Source of the DNA: Pseudomonadota bacterium
GTDB lineage: Bacteria > Myxococcota_A > UBA9160 > SZUA-336
NCBI GenBank assembly: GCA_003247575.1
Contig: QJZC01000044.1
Span: 62,001 to 126,000, forward strand
Direction: 5' to 3'
DNA length: 64,000 nucleotides
The translations under genes were made by a program, and so were the position numbers. Under the pieces are notes generated by a model. That model saw only the letters and a program-made list of their open reading frames with translations, had not been told where the DNA came from and did not search any database. Of the stretch, positions 17,361 through 25,558 are shown in pieces. Within the stretch, counting starts at the first letter, position 1. Each line of letters opens with the position of its first letter.

Positions 17361-19172
17361 CTAGTCCTGGGGGTGCCCTGCTCGGAGTGTTCTCTCGCGA
17401 AATTGAGTATCGCGGTAGGCGTCGAGCCGCGTCTTCAGGCGGGCGGCCAGCTCGATGCGTCGGGGCTTCCCGGTCGTCGTGAAGGGGACCTCGTCTCCGA
17501 AGAAGATCACCTTCGGACAGCGTGCGAAGTCGAGGCGCTCGCTACACCAGTGCTCGAGGACTTCTCGATCGAGCTCGGCACCCTCTTCGGGGACCACGTA
17601 GGCGGCGACCTCCTCTCCGTAGTATCGGTTCTCGAATGGGATCGCGAGTGCGAAGTGCACGCCAGGATGCGAGCTCAGAACCTCGTCGATCTCGAGGGGC
17701 GAGTAGTTGACGCCGCCGCGTATGATCAGCTCCTTGATGCGGCCGGTGATGAAGAAGAACCGGCGCCCATCCGCCGCATCGACGAAGAATCCCTCATCGC
17801 CCGAGCGGAACCAACCGTTGCGAAAGGAGGTGCGGTTGGCGTCGTCGCGGGCCAGGTAGCCGCGGGACACGACCTCACCCCGAATGCAGATCTCACCGCG
17901 CTCTTCGGCCGCCATGGGGGTTCCGTCGGGAGACTGGATCTGCAGCTCGTGGTGGGGTAGAGCGCACCCGATCGATGGAAATCCGTAGTCGCGAAGCCAG
18001 GTCAGGCGCTCGTTATCGCTAAGATCCAGCGGGAGCTGGCAGTTGTAGCCGGTCGTCTCGGACAGCCCGTACCCGTGAATCAGTGGGATCCCGAAGCGTT
18101 CCTCGAAGCGCAGGGCGGTGTCCACGCGTAGCGGGCCAGCGCCACAAAGCACGCTGGAAAGTGTCGCTGCCGCCTCGGGCGCTCGCTCCGCTTTGGTGTC
18201 CAGCAAGAACTCGAGCAAGGTGGGCACGAGGGACGTGGTGGTGATGTTCTGGGACCGAACGAGCCCCCAGAATGTCTGGGAGCGAAAGCGTCGACACAGC
18301 ACGACCGAGCCACCCGCGTAGAGCAGGCTCAGGTGTGAGACGACGATCCCGTTCACGTGATGGATCGGGAGCACGCAGAGCGCACGCGTTGCTGGGGACC
18401 AGCCTTGCCAGGAGACGATCGCGTCCGCATCCGCGAGCAGGTTGTGCTGATCGAGCAGGACGCCCTTGGGAGGCCCCGTCGTTCCCGAGGTGTAGACCAG
18501 GAGTGCCTCGCAGTCGGCGGCATCGAGTCCTGGGTCGAGCGCATCCGTGGAGGGCTCGTTGGAGAGGTCCTGCGGGAAGCGAGGCAGCTCGGCTGACCGG
18601 CTCGGCGTGCCGGGCTCGCAGAGGTGAACCAGGACCAGGCCGAGGCGCTGCGTCAGACGTTCGGCTTCCTTGAGGTGTTCCGATTCGGCGAGGAGCCAAC
18701 CTGCGTGTGCGTCCTGTAGTATGAACGCCTTCCGTTCTTCCGACTCCGAGGCATTCACTGGCACGACGCAAGCCCCCAGGGACCAAGCGCCCAGATAGAC
18801 GAGGATCACATAGTCGAGGTTGCCCGCTAGAACCGCGACACGTGCGCCTGGAGTCACGCCGAGACTTCGGAGCCAGGTACGAGTCTGCGAGACCTGGTCT
18901 CCGAGCTCACCGTAGGTGAGCGTACGGATCTGTTCTCCATCCGCAGCGTGGAAGGCGAGGTAGAGTCGATCTGGGTGCGCGCGTGTCTGTCGTTCGAGCA
19001 GGCTGCCGACATTCCTGTGCGAAGGCACCCAGGGTTCGGACAGCGGGAGCGTACGCGCACGCGCGATCTCGGTGCGTAGCTCGGCGTGCAGCTCGGGATC
19101 GGCTGGTTGCGGACCCGAGCTGCGTGTGGACACAGCTGGACCCGGTGCAGGGGAGTGGGGACGCGTAGGCAT
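17361..19172 (-). CDS. Acyl-CoA synthetase (AMP-dependent ligase)
   Basis: 603 residues of the ANL superfamily, forming acyl-CoA from a carboxylic acid, ATP and CoA via an acyl-adenylate. Motifs in order: P-loop YTSGTTGPPKG, the gate region HHVNGIV, the A5-like HGYGLSETTG, the hinge segment GRIKELIIRGGVN, and the C-terminal Lys segment TTTGKPRR that completes adenylation. The ATG at 19172 follows AGGGGCC. The first 45 residues are Pro/Ser-rich and may be partly dispensable. With the SDR, WS/DGAT and lipase genes it adds to a lipid-handling theme, though its chain-length preference cannot be read. It lies immediately downstream of the phosphatase remnant. Confidence 0.9.
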   Translation of the reverse strand: MPTRPHSPAPGPAVSTRSSGPQPADPELHAELRTEIARARTLPLSEPWVPSHRNVGSLLERQTRAHPDRLYLAFHAADGEQIRTLTYGELGDQVSQTRTWLRSLGVTPGARVAVLAGNLDYVILVYLGAWSLGACVVPVNASESEERKAFILQDAHAGWLLAESEHLKEAERLTQRLGLVLVHLCEPGTPSRSAELPRFPQDLSNEPSTDALDPGLDAADCEALLVYTSGTTGPPKGVLLDQHNLLADADAIVSWQGWSPATRALCVLPIHHVNGIVVSHLSLLYAGGSVVLCRRFRSQTFWGLVRSQNITTTSLVPTLLEFLLDTKAERAPEAAATLSSVLCGAGPLRVDTALRFEERFGIPLIHGYGLSETTGYNCQLPLDLSDNERLTWLRDYGFPSIGCALPHHELQIQSPDGTPMAAEERGEICIRGEVVSRGYLARDDANRTSFRNGWFRSGDEGFFVDAADGRRFFFITGRIKELIIRGGVNYSPLEIDEVLSSHPGVHFALAIPFENRYYGEEVAAYVVPEEGAELDREVLEHWCSERLDFARCPKVIFFGDEVPFTTTGKPRRIELAARLKTRLDAYRDTQFRERTLRAGHPQD

Positions 19173-19185
19173 CTTGGCCCCTACC

Positions 19186-19870
19186 TTAGACGTTCCGTGC
19201 CCAGAGGGGAACGGGTCGTGCGTACACCCTCTCGATCTTTCCGCCTACGCCGGGGTGGTGAAATCCGGCGCGAATCTCCAAGTATGCATCAGTCGAAAGC
19301 TCCGACGCCCTGCGGGGCACCAACGACAGCTCGTCCGAGGAAAGCGCGTCGGCGGGAGTGCCGATGCTGCGGAAAGTCGTACGCCAGCGCGTGCGATCCA
19401 CGTCGCAGACGCAGTAGCCTCGGTATAGACCATTGAAGTAGGCGATGTGTGGGTTGTCGCGCACGACGCTCGCGTGCACGTTCGTGTGTGTCGTGCGGGG
19501 ATTCAAACTGCCGAACGTCGAGCTGATCGACGTGCACACGCCGCAGGTGCTCCGTCCCAGGCGTCTACGTTGTGGACGTGATCCACGCGGTCGACGAGCG
19601 TGGCGACTGCGTGCTTGAGCCCGTCGGGAATGGCGGGATCATCGAGCACCATGAGCCGCGCGGACTCGACCAGATTCCAGCGCGCCATCATCACCTGCTG
19701 TGCAATCACGTTCCATGTCGCGCGAGAGCGCTTCAGGCTCCGTTCCAGGAAGCGAAGCCGTCCCCAGCTGGTTGGTCGCTCCGGAACTGCCGGGTGTCGA
19801 GCATGTGAAAGCTGGCCAGGTCCCCGAAGCGCAGCTCTCGGAAGAGTTGGAGGCTTCGGCCTGGGCGGGG
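19186..19870 (-). pseudogene. Decayed alkaline phosphatase D (PhoD-like) gene, truncated and frameshifted
   Basis: Three pieces in different frames match consecutive parts of PhoD phosphodiesterase/phosphatase. Piece 1 (about 19870-19760): LQLFRELRFGDLASFHMLDT then RQFRSDQPAGDG. Piece 2 (about 19785-19540): SRATWNVIAQQVMMARWN, ending near NVDAWDGAPAA. Piece 3 (19539-19186): CTSISSTFGSLNP, DNPHIAYFNGLYRGYCVCDV and a normal C-terminal tail ending in TAA. Between pieces 1 and 2 the usual 20-30 residue linker is lost with a frame change; between pieces 2 and 3 the GDIH metal-binding segment is lost, again with a frame change. The N-terminal half, with the other metal ligands, is missing. The product cannot be active. 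A full pst-phoU phosphate operon lies 5 kb away. Confidence 0.75.
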
Positions 19871-19986
19871 TCGATCGCTACAGATCGACGAGTTCGCGAC
19901 AAACACGTGAGAAGAACCGAGGTCCGCCACGCGGGTGCGCGCGGGCGCGATGGGAGTTCGCGAGAGTGCGAGCTACACTGACCGCC

Positions 19987-21120
19987 ATGCCCGAGTTCAG
20001 AGGGGGGGTCTTCTGTGACGAGCTCGACGGGGGCCGCGCGGGAGCACAGATCGAGGTCGAGACTGGGCGCGTCCGCGCGCAGACTCGTGGTGGTGAGTGC
20101 TTCGAGCTGGCGACCGAGGCGTGCGAGGTCGAGCTCGGAGGGGCCAGTGGTCGGATGTGGTTCGTCCGATCGGGCGACGGTGCCCTCACGTTCTATTCCG
20201 AAGCGCCCGGGTTCGGAGACGCTTTGGCGACCGTTTCCGTGCTTGCCGCGAAGGTGCACGAGATCCGAGAACGCGACCGCAGCAAGCGCTCGAGACACCG
20301 AGCGCTGCGCGTGCTCGGATTAGTGGCGGTGCTGCTCCTCTTGGTGGGTGGACTCCAGGGGGTGAAGGTGGCCGGTCGGGCCGCACTGCTCGCGCTGCCC
20401 ACGAGCATTGATGACAAGGTCGGAAAGGTCGCGATCGAGACCACCGAGCTCGGTGGGCCCGTCGTCGACGATCCCGTCGTCACGGCCAGTGTCGAGAAGC
20501 TTGTGGGGCGCCTGACAGAGCACGCCGAGGGCGACTTCGACTACAGAATCCAAGTGGTCGACGCGAGCACGGTGAACGCGTTCGCTCTCCCGGGTGGACA
20601 GATCGTGATCTTCACCGGCCTGATCCGTGAAGCCGAGAGCATCGATGCCGTCGCCGGAGTGCTCGCGCACGAAATCGCGCACGTCACCTTGCGTCACGGA
20701 GTCCAGAGAATCGGACAGGCTCTCGGACTGGCCGCGGCCGTGCAGATCCTGTTGGGCGACGTGGGCGGAGTCTCGGCGCTGGCGATCGAGCTCGTGCAGC
20801 AGGGGGCCCTCACGAGCTACGGTCGCGACCAGGAGCGCGCAGCGGATCGCGAGGGTGTGCGTCTCATGCTCGAGAGCGGGCTCGACCCGCGCGGTCTGAT
20901 CCAGATCTTCGAACGCTTCGCCGAGGAGCAGGACGAGCTGCCTGCGGCGACATCGTGGCTGAGCTCGCATCCTGATCCACGCGAGCGCATTGCGTCGATC
21001 GAGGCGTTGATCGCCGACTCGAGTTCGGGTCCCAGCCGCGCGCTCGACTTGGATTTCAAAGAACTGCGAGAGCGCCTCGGTATAGGGGAACAGTCTTCGG
21101 AGGAAGCCGATGGAAGTTGA
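19987..21120 (+). CDS. Membrane-bound M48-family metallopeptidase (OMA1/BepA-like)
   Basis: 377 residues. Residues 1-90 form a beta-rich N-terminal domain, a transmembrane helix lies at about 105-123, and the peptidase domain has the zinc motif HEIAH at 228-232 and a downstream ERAADREGVRLM helix supplying the third ligand. The tail SSHPDPRERIASIEAL is typical of the M48C (OMA1/BepA/LoiP) branch, which degrades or refolds envelope proteins under stress. The ATG at 19987 gives the family-like N-terminus but has only a weak ribosome site. The gene overlaps the first AIM24 gene by 11 bases, so it heads a four-gene operon with three AIM24 paralogues. Confidence 0.88.
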   Translation: MPEFRGGVFCDELDGGRAGAQIEVETGRVRAQTRGGECFELATEACEVELGGASGRMWFVRSGDGALTFYSEAPGFGDALATVSVLAAKVHEIRERDRSKRSRHRALRVLGLVAVLLLLVGGLQGVKVAGRAALLALPTSIDDKVGKVAIETTELGGPVVDDPVVTASVEKLVGRLTEHAEGDFDYRIQVVDASTVNAFALPGGQIVIFTGLIREAESIDAVAGVLAHEIAHVTLRHGVQRIGQALGLAAAVQILLGDVGGVSALAIELVQQGALTSYGRDQERAADREGVRLMLESGLDPRGLIQIFERFAEEQDELPAATSWLSSHPDPRERIASIEALIADSSSGPSRALDLDFKELRERLGIGEQSSEEADGS

Positions 21121-21763
21121 GATCCGCAACAAGCCCGTGTTCGCGAACCTACGTGTGAAGCTGGGCAAGGGGGAGCAGCTGCTCGCAGAGGCCGATGCGA
21201 TGGCGAGCATGTCCTCGAACGTCGACGTCGAGACTCGCTTGAACGGCGCGCCGATGTCCGCACTCGCGCGTCGCTTCCTGGGAAACGAGTCGCTCTTCGT
21301 GAATACGTTCTCCGTCGAGAGCGAGGGGGAGGTGGTGCTCACCCAGCCCCTTCCCGGAGACATCGAGGTGATCCAACTCGATGACACGGCACTGTATCTG
21401 CAGCCGGGTGCCTTTCTCGCGTGCGAACCGAGCGTGAGCCTGGGGATCGGGTGGGCCGGTCTGGCGAGCTTCATTGGACGCGAGGGCTTGTTCCGTCTGT
21501 GCGTGAGTGGGACTGGCCGAGTGTGGTTCGGGGCATACGGAAGCATCTTCTCACGTGAGATCAAGGACGAGCTGATCGTGGATACAGGTCACCTGGTGGC
21601 CTATGAGCCCTCGGTCTCGCTGCGGGCCGGGCTGCCCTCGGGTGTGGTTTCGAGCCTGTTGAGTGGCGAGGGAATGGTGACGCGTCTGCGCGGGCCCGGT
21701 AGGGTGTATCTGCAGACGCGCGCGCTCGATGGATTGGCGGCTTGGACCAATAGTTACCTATGA
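21110..21763 (+). CDS. AIM24/TIGR00266-family protein (paralogue 1)
   Basis: 217 residues of the all-beta AIM24 fold (TRAP/DUF124-like). Repeated short strands carry family phrases such as GEQLLAEADAMASMS, an LPGDIEVIQL turn, YLQPGAFLACE and IVDTGHLVAYEPSV. No signal peptide or membrane helix is seen. The ATG lies inside the end of the M48 gene (11-base overlap), implying coupled translation. AIM24 in yeast mitochondria supports the MICOS inner-membrane complex; bacterial function is not established. Compared with its two neighbours this copy is the most divergent in its C-terminal third, ending AAWTNSYL. Confidence 0.85.
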   Translation: MEVEIRNKPVFANLRVKLGKGEQLLAEADAMASMSSNVDVETRLNGAPMSALARRFLGNESLFVNTFSVESEGEVVLTQPLPGDIEVIQLDDTALYLQPGAFLACEPSVSLGIGWAGLASFIGREGLFRLCVSGTGRVWFGAYGSIFSREIKDELIVDTGHLVAYEPSVSLRAGLPSGVVSSLLSGEGMVTRLRGPGRVYLQTRALDGLAAWTNSYL

Positions 21764-21794
21764 ACCGCGGCGTCGCGAGAAGGGTGAGGGCGAG

Positions 21795-22478
21795 GTGAAG
21801 ATCGAGACCATATGCCGACCGGCTGCATCGGCGGCGCGAATCGGACTGGACGTCGGCGAGGGACTGACGTGCGAGGTGGGCGCGATGATCGCCATGTCGG
21901 AGGGCTTGGTGGTCGAGACGTCGGCTCATCCTCGCGGTGCGAAGGGTGGGTTCATCTCCGGCGTCAAGCGCATGTTCGCAGGCGAGAATTTCTTTCTGAA
22001 TCACTTCACCGCGCGCGCACCGGATCAGACCTTGCTGATCGGTCCCGGACTGCTCGGCGACATCGTTCACCACCGCCTGACGGAAGGGACGCTCATCGTG
22101 CAGGGGGCGAGCTGGCTCGCCTCGACCGATGGTGTGAACGTCGACGCGAGCTTCCAAGGTGTCGGGCGTGCGCTGCTCTCCGGCGAGGGAGCATTCTGGG
22201 TCAAGTGCAGCGGCGAGGGGGAGATTCTGCTCAGCAGCTTCGGGGCGATCTACGAGATCGACGTGCGGGATGGATACGTCGTCGATACGGGGCACATCGT
22301 CGCATTCGAGGATACGCTCCAGTTCGATATGGGGAAGGCCGGCAAGAGCTGGATCGGGAGCTTCCTCGGCGGCGAAGGCTTGGTGTGCAAGTTTCGAGGT
22401 CACGGAAGGCTTTACTGTCAGAGTCACAACCCTCCGGGGTTCGGCAAGCTGATCGGCCCCAAGTTACGGCCGCGTTGA
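21795..22478 (+). CDS. AIM24/TIGR00266-family protein (paralogue 2)
   Basis: About 227 residues from a GTG start at 21795, preceded by GAGGGCGAG; a longer frame from ATG 21729 would overlap paralogue 1 by 35 bases and adds no family residues. Shared family phrases include GAMIAMSEGLVVET, FLNHFTARAPDQTLL, LSGEGAFWVKCSGEGEI, YVVDTGHIVAFEDTL and GGEGLVCKFRGHGRLYCQS. The stretch FISGVKRMFAGENFF corresponds to the loop that is GGVLKSIGRALGGESLV in paralogue 3. Cytoplasmic or membrane-peripheral by default, since no export signal is visible. Function unknown beyond the family. Confidence 0.85.
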   Translation: MKIETICRPAASAARIGLDVGEGLTCEVGAMIAMSEGLVVETSAHPRGAKGGFISGVKRMFAGENFFLNHFTARAPDQTLLIGPGLLGDIVHHRLTEGTLIVQGASWLASTDGVNVDASFQGVGRALLSGEGAFWVKCSGEGEILLSSFGAIYEIDVRDGYVVDTGHIVAFEDTLQFDMGKAGKSWIGSFLGGEGLVCKFRGHGRLYCQSHNPPGFGKLIGPKLRPR

Positions 22479-22505
22479 TCCGCCGCGACGGCACGAGAGG
22501 ATTCC

Positions 22506-23207
22506 ATGCAAGCGATCGCTCACGAGATCATTCACAGCCCAGACTTTGCGCTGCTCTGCGTCCAGCTCGACAAGGGCCAGCAAATCTTCGTGGAACCATC
22601 CGCCATGGCCACGATGGCGCCAGGGATCGAGCTCAAGGCAGGGTTCCGCGGTGGGGTGCTCAAGAGCATCGGACGTGCACTCGGTGGGGAGAGCCTCGTC
22701 ATGAGCACGTTTACAGCGCAAGAGGCTGCGCGCGAGCTCACCTTGGCGCCGGGGCCCGCCGGTGACGTGGTGCACTATCCTCTGCAGGATCAGCAGCTGT
22801 TTCTACAGCGCGGTGCATTCCTGGCGCACGGGCCCGGGGTCGAGGTCAGTGCCAGCTGGCAGGGGGCGAAGGGCTTCTTCAGCGGTGAAGGGCTCGTGTT
22901 GTTGCGGGCGAGCGGAACCGGAGACCTGTTCTTCAACAGCTATGGCGCCATCTTGGAGATCGAGGTCAGTGACTCCTACATGGTCGATACCGGCTATGTC
23001 GTCGCGTTCGAAGAGACGTTGCGCTACGACGTGACCGTGCTGCCTGGACTGGGTGTGCGGTCGAAGGTCAAGTCGTTCCTGTTCGGTGGCGAGGGTCTGG
23101 TCTGTCGCTTCTCGGGCAAGGGGCGTGTCTGGATCCAGACGCGCTGTGTGCGCCCCTTCCTGCGCTGGGTCACTCCGTTTCGGCCCGTCAAGTCGCGGAG
23201 CGGCTGA
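22506..23207 (+). CDS. AIM24/TIGR00266-family protein (paralogue 3)
   Basis: 233 residues, 27 bases after paralogue 2 and last gene of the M48-AIM24 operon. Diagnostic phrases: PSAMATMAPGIELKAGFRG, LAPGPAGDVVHYPL, FLQRGAFLAHGPGV, FSGEGLVLLRASGTGDLFF, YMVDTGYVVAFEETL and GGEGLVCRFSGKGRVWIQT. This copy is closest to the canonical TIGR00266 pattern. Three adjacent, clearly diverged copies suggest either a hetero-oligomer or subfunctionalised subunits rather than recent duplication. The tail is basic (VKSRSG at the end), which could favour membrane association; that is inference. Confidence 0.87.
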   Translation: MQAIAHEIIHSPDFALLCVQLDKGQQIFVEPSAMATMAPGIELKAGFRGGVLKSIGRALGGESLVMSTFTAQEAARELTLAPGPAGDVVHYPLQDQQLFLQRGAFLAHGPGVEVSASWQGAKGFFSGEGLVLLRASGTGDLFFNSYGAILEIEVSDSYMVDTGYVVAFEETLRYDVTVLPGLGVRSKVKSFLFGGEGLVCRFSGKGRVWIQTRCVRPFLRWVTPFRPVKSRSG

Positions 23208-23275
23208 CCGCGGCCACGCTCCGGACAGCCTCGCCTACACGCTGCTCCCCATACCCTGCTTCCTACAGAGGCTCC

Positions 23276-24286
23276 TTACAGACGGGGTAGGTCGAGGCGC
23301 CCCAGGAAGTCGGCTAGCGCCTCGCGGACGGCTTCGGGATTGTCCAGGAGCAGAGCGTGTCCGGCGCCGGGGATCTCGCTGAGCTCTCCCCGAGCCAAGA
23401 CTTCTTCGGCCATGCGTCGAGCTACATCCCGGCTCAGTACAGCGGACATCCGGGCGCGCAGGACGAGAGTCGGGCACGCGATCTCTGCCAGCTCGCTCCA
23501 CATGTCTCTCCCGGGCGTGCGATCGCCCAGCATGCCGTAGGCCGTCGGGTCGAGCTTCGTCGTCACCGCGCCATCCTCGTGCGTGCGCGCGCCATGGGCC
23601 CCGAACGCCTCGAGTGCCGGTTGGCGGGCGAGCCAGTAGCGGCGCCGCAAGTGGCGTGCATAGCTCCGTTGATCTGGGAAGCTCTGCGGCTCCTCCCGAA
23701 AGCTTCGGGTCAGTCGCTGCATCGCGCTGCGGCTGACCCGCGGCCCTACGTCGAGAATCGCCAGTGCGGCCACGGCTCGAGGGTGCTTCGCGGCATACTC
23801 GACCGCGAGCGATCCTCCCAGGGAGTGGCCGATCAGCACCACGGGCTGCGTGGACAGGAGGCTCGGGATCGCGTGGTCGAGGTCCGCAGCGAAGCTCCTG
23901 CGTGTGTAGTCCGCACTCGGCGACCAGTCCGAGTCTCCGTGGCCGCGCAGGTCGAGGGCGACCGTGCGCATCGCCTCAGGAATTGCCGGTAGGACAGGAT
24001 CCCAGATGCGGCTGTGGTCGCCGAACCCGTGGAGCAAGAGCACTGTGCGCGCCTCGGGGGGTGTCGCGGACTCGGGCTCCCCGGTGGCCGCGCACGAGCT
24101 CTGTGGGCTCGCATCCAGCTGCGCGTCCGGCTCTCCGCCCGACACCCATGCATGCAGCCGCAAGTTCTCCGTGCCACGCAGGTCGAGTGAGCGTCGTAAG
24201 CGCACGGAGTGGCCCTCGAGCTCCGCATCGGCACCTGAATCGGTACGCGGATGTGGCTGGGTAGATGGCTGTCGTTGCGGTCGCAC
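23276..24286 (-). CDS. Alpha/beta-fold hydrolase
   Basis: 336 residues. The hydrolase core starts near residue 80 with VLLLHGFGDHSRIW, then LDLRGHGDSDW, the nucleophile elbow GHSLGG, and near the end EIPGAGHALLLDNP with the catalytic His. A complete Ser-Asp-His triad is expected. The first 75 residues, from a GTG at 24286, are hydrophilic and lack conserved features, so the true start may be further in; no better start codon with a ribosome site is visible. The layout is like epoxide hydrolases, haloperoxidases and lactonases, and the substrate cannot be told. It diverges from the pst operon. Confidence 0.82.
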   Translation of the reverse strand: MRPQRQPSTQPHPRTDSGADAELEGHSVRLRRSLDLRGTENLRLHAWVSGGEPDAQLDASPQSSCAATGEPESATPPEARTVLLLHGFGDHSRIWDPVLPAIPEAMRTVALDLRGHGDSDWSPSADYTRRSFAADLDHAIPSLLSTQPVVLIGHSLGGSLAVEYAAKHPRAVAALAILDVGPRVSRSAMQRLTRSFREEPQSFPDQRSYARHLRRRYWLARQPALEAFGAHGARTHEDGAVTTKLDPTAYGMLGDRTPGRDMWSELAEIACPTLVLRARMSAVLSRDVARRMAEEVLARGELSEIPGAGHALLLDNPEAVREALADFLGRLDLPRL

Positions 24287-24376
24287 GATGGTGACATCCC
24301 TTCAGTCGGAATCCTACACCCAATTCGGAATTCTGCGCCGCCGGGCGCAGATCTCACACTGATCTTCGTCGCAGAA

Positions 24377-24393
24377 ACGTCACAAAATCGCCT
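24377..24393 (+). promoter_or_regulatory. Weak Pho-box-like sequence upstream of pstS
   Basis: ACGTCACAAAATCGCCT matches about 10 of 17 positions of the enterobacterial Pho box, 82 bases before the pstS ATG. The central TCACAAAA resembles the conserved core, but the second half-site is poor. Lineage-specific regulators may use another sequence, so this is only a lead. The pstS start itself is well supported by GAGGAGT before the ATG at 24475. Confidence 0.2.
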
Positions 24394-24474
24394 CTACCAC
24401 GTGTCTCCTCCACCGCCGGGTCTGGCTATCTTCCGGTGCGTCGCTTGGATTCGTCACGAATCTAGAGGAGTACC

Positions 24475-25527
24475 ATGCGAAACTTCAGTCACATCGTAAC
24501 GGTTGGGGCTCTGAGCCTCCTGGTTTCTGGTCCGGCATTTGCGCGAGACCAGATCCGTATCGTGGGATCGTCGACGGTCTTCCCGTTCTCGACGGCGGTC
24601 GCAGAGCAGTTCGGAAAGAGCACCAAGTTTGGCACCCCGGTGGTCGAGAGTACGGGTTCGGGCGGCGGATTGAAGCTCTTCTGTGCGGGCGTCGGCGCAG
24701 AGACTCCGGACATCACCAACGCCTCGCGCCGCATCAAGCAGTCGGAGATCGACACATGTGCGGGAAACGGGGTGAAGGAGATCGTCGAGGTCAAGGTGGG
24801 CTTCGACGGGATCGTGTTGGCCAATTCCAAGCAAGGAAAGCCTTTCGAGCTGACGAAGCGCACGATTTTCTTGGCGCTCGCGAAGGAGGTTCCGGTCGAC
24901 GGCAAGCTCGTCCCGAACCCTTACACCAAGTGGAACGAGATCGATCCGAAGCTGCCGGCGATCGAGATCGAGGTGCTCGGACCGCCGCCGACCTCGGGCA
25001 CTCGCGACGCGTTTGTGGAGCTCGCGATGGAAGGTGGTGCGAAGGAGCTCGACATGCTCGCCAAGCTTCGGAAGGACGACGAGAAGGCCTTCGAGAAGGT
25101 GGCTCGATCGGTCCGTGAGGACGGCAAGTACGTCGAAGCGGGCGAGAACGACAATCTGATCGTTCAGAAGCTCGAAAAGAATCGCGACGCGCTCGGAATC
25201 TTCGGCTTCTCGTTCCTGGACCAGAACGCCGACAAACTGCGCGGGAACACGGTTGGCGGCATAGAGCCGTCGTTCGATAACATTGCGTCCGGCGAGTATG
25301 GGATCTCGAGATCCTTGTACTTCTACGTCAAGAAGGCCCACGTGGGTGTGATCCCGGGGATCGCCGAGTACACCGCGGAATTCCTGAGCGACCGAGCTGC
25401 GGGTGAGGATGGATACCTGGCCGACAAGGGCTTGATTCCTCTCCCTTCTGCGGAGCTCTCGAAGCTACGTGACGATACGGCGGCTCTGAAGCCTCTCAAG
25501 AGCCTCGACGTAGCCGCGGGGAAGTAG
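24475..25527 (+). CDS. pstS: Phosphate ABC transporter substrate-binding protein PstS
   Basis: Binds inorganic phosphate in the periplasm and hands it to PstCA. 350 residues. Signal peptide at 1-23 ending AFA, then the mature start DQIRIVGSSTVFPFSTAVAE. The phosphate-site phrases are GSSTVFPF, STGSGGGLKLFCAG, ASRRIK and the P-loop-like TSGTRDAFVEL. The mature region is the PstS type seen in alphaproteobacteria and deltaproteobacteria, with no lipobox, so it is probably soluble in the periplasm. First gene of the pstSCAB-phoU operon. Such operons are normally induced by phosphate starvation via PhoB. Confidence 0.94.
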   Translation: MRNFSHIVTVGALSLLVSGPAFARDQIRIVGSSTVFPFSTAVAEQFGKSTKFGTPVVESTGSGGGLKLFCAGVGAETPDITNASRRIKQSEIDTCAGNGVKEIVEVKVGFDGIVLANSKQGKPFELTKRTIFLALAKEVPVDGKLVPNPYTKWNEIDPKLPAIEIEVLGPPPTSGTRDAFVELAMEGGAKELDMLAKLRKDDEKAFEKVARSVREDGKYVEAGENDNLIVQKLEKNRDALGIFGFSFLDQNADKLRGNTVGGIEPSFDNIASGEYGISRSLYFYVKKAHVGVIPGIAEYTAEFLSDRAAGEDGYLADKGLIPLPSAELSKLRDDTAALKPLKSLDVAAGK

Positions 25528-25558
25528 TCCGAGGCGCGCTGGCGAAGGGATTCGCGCG

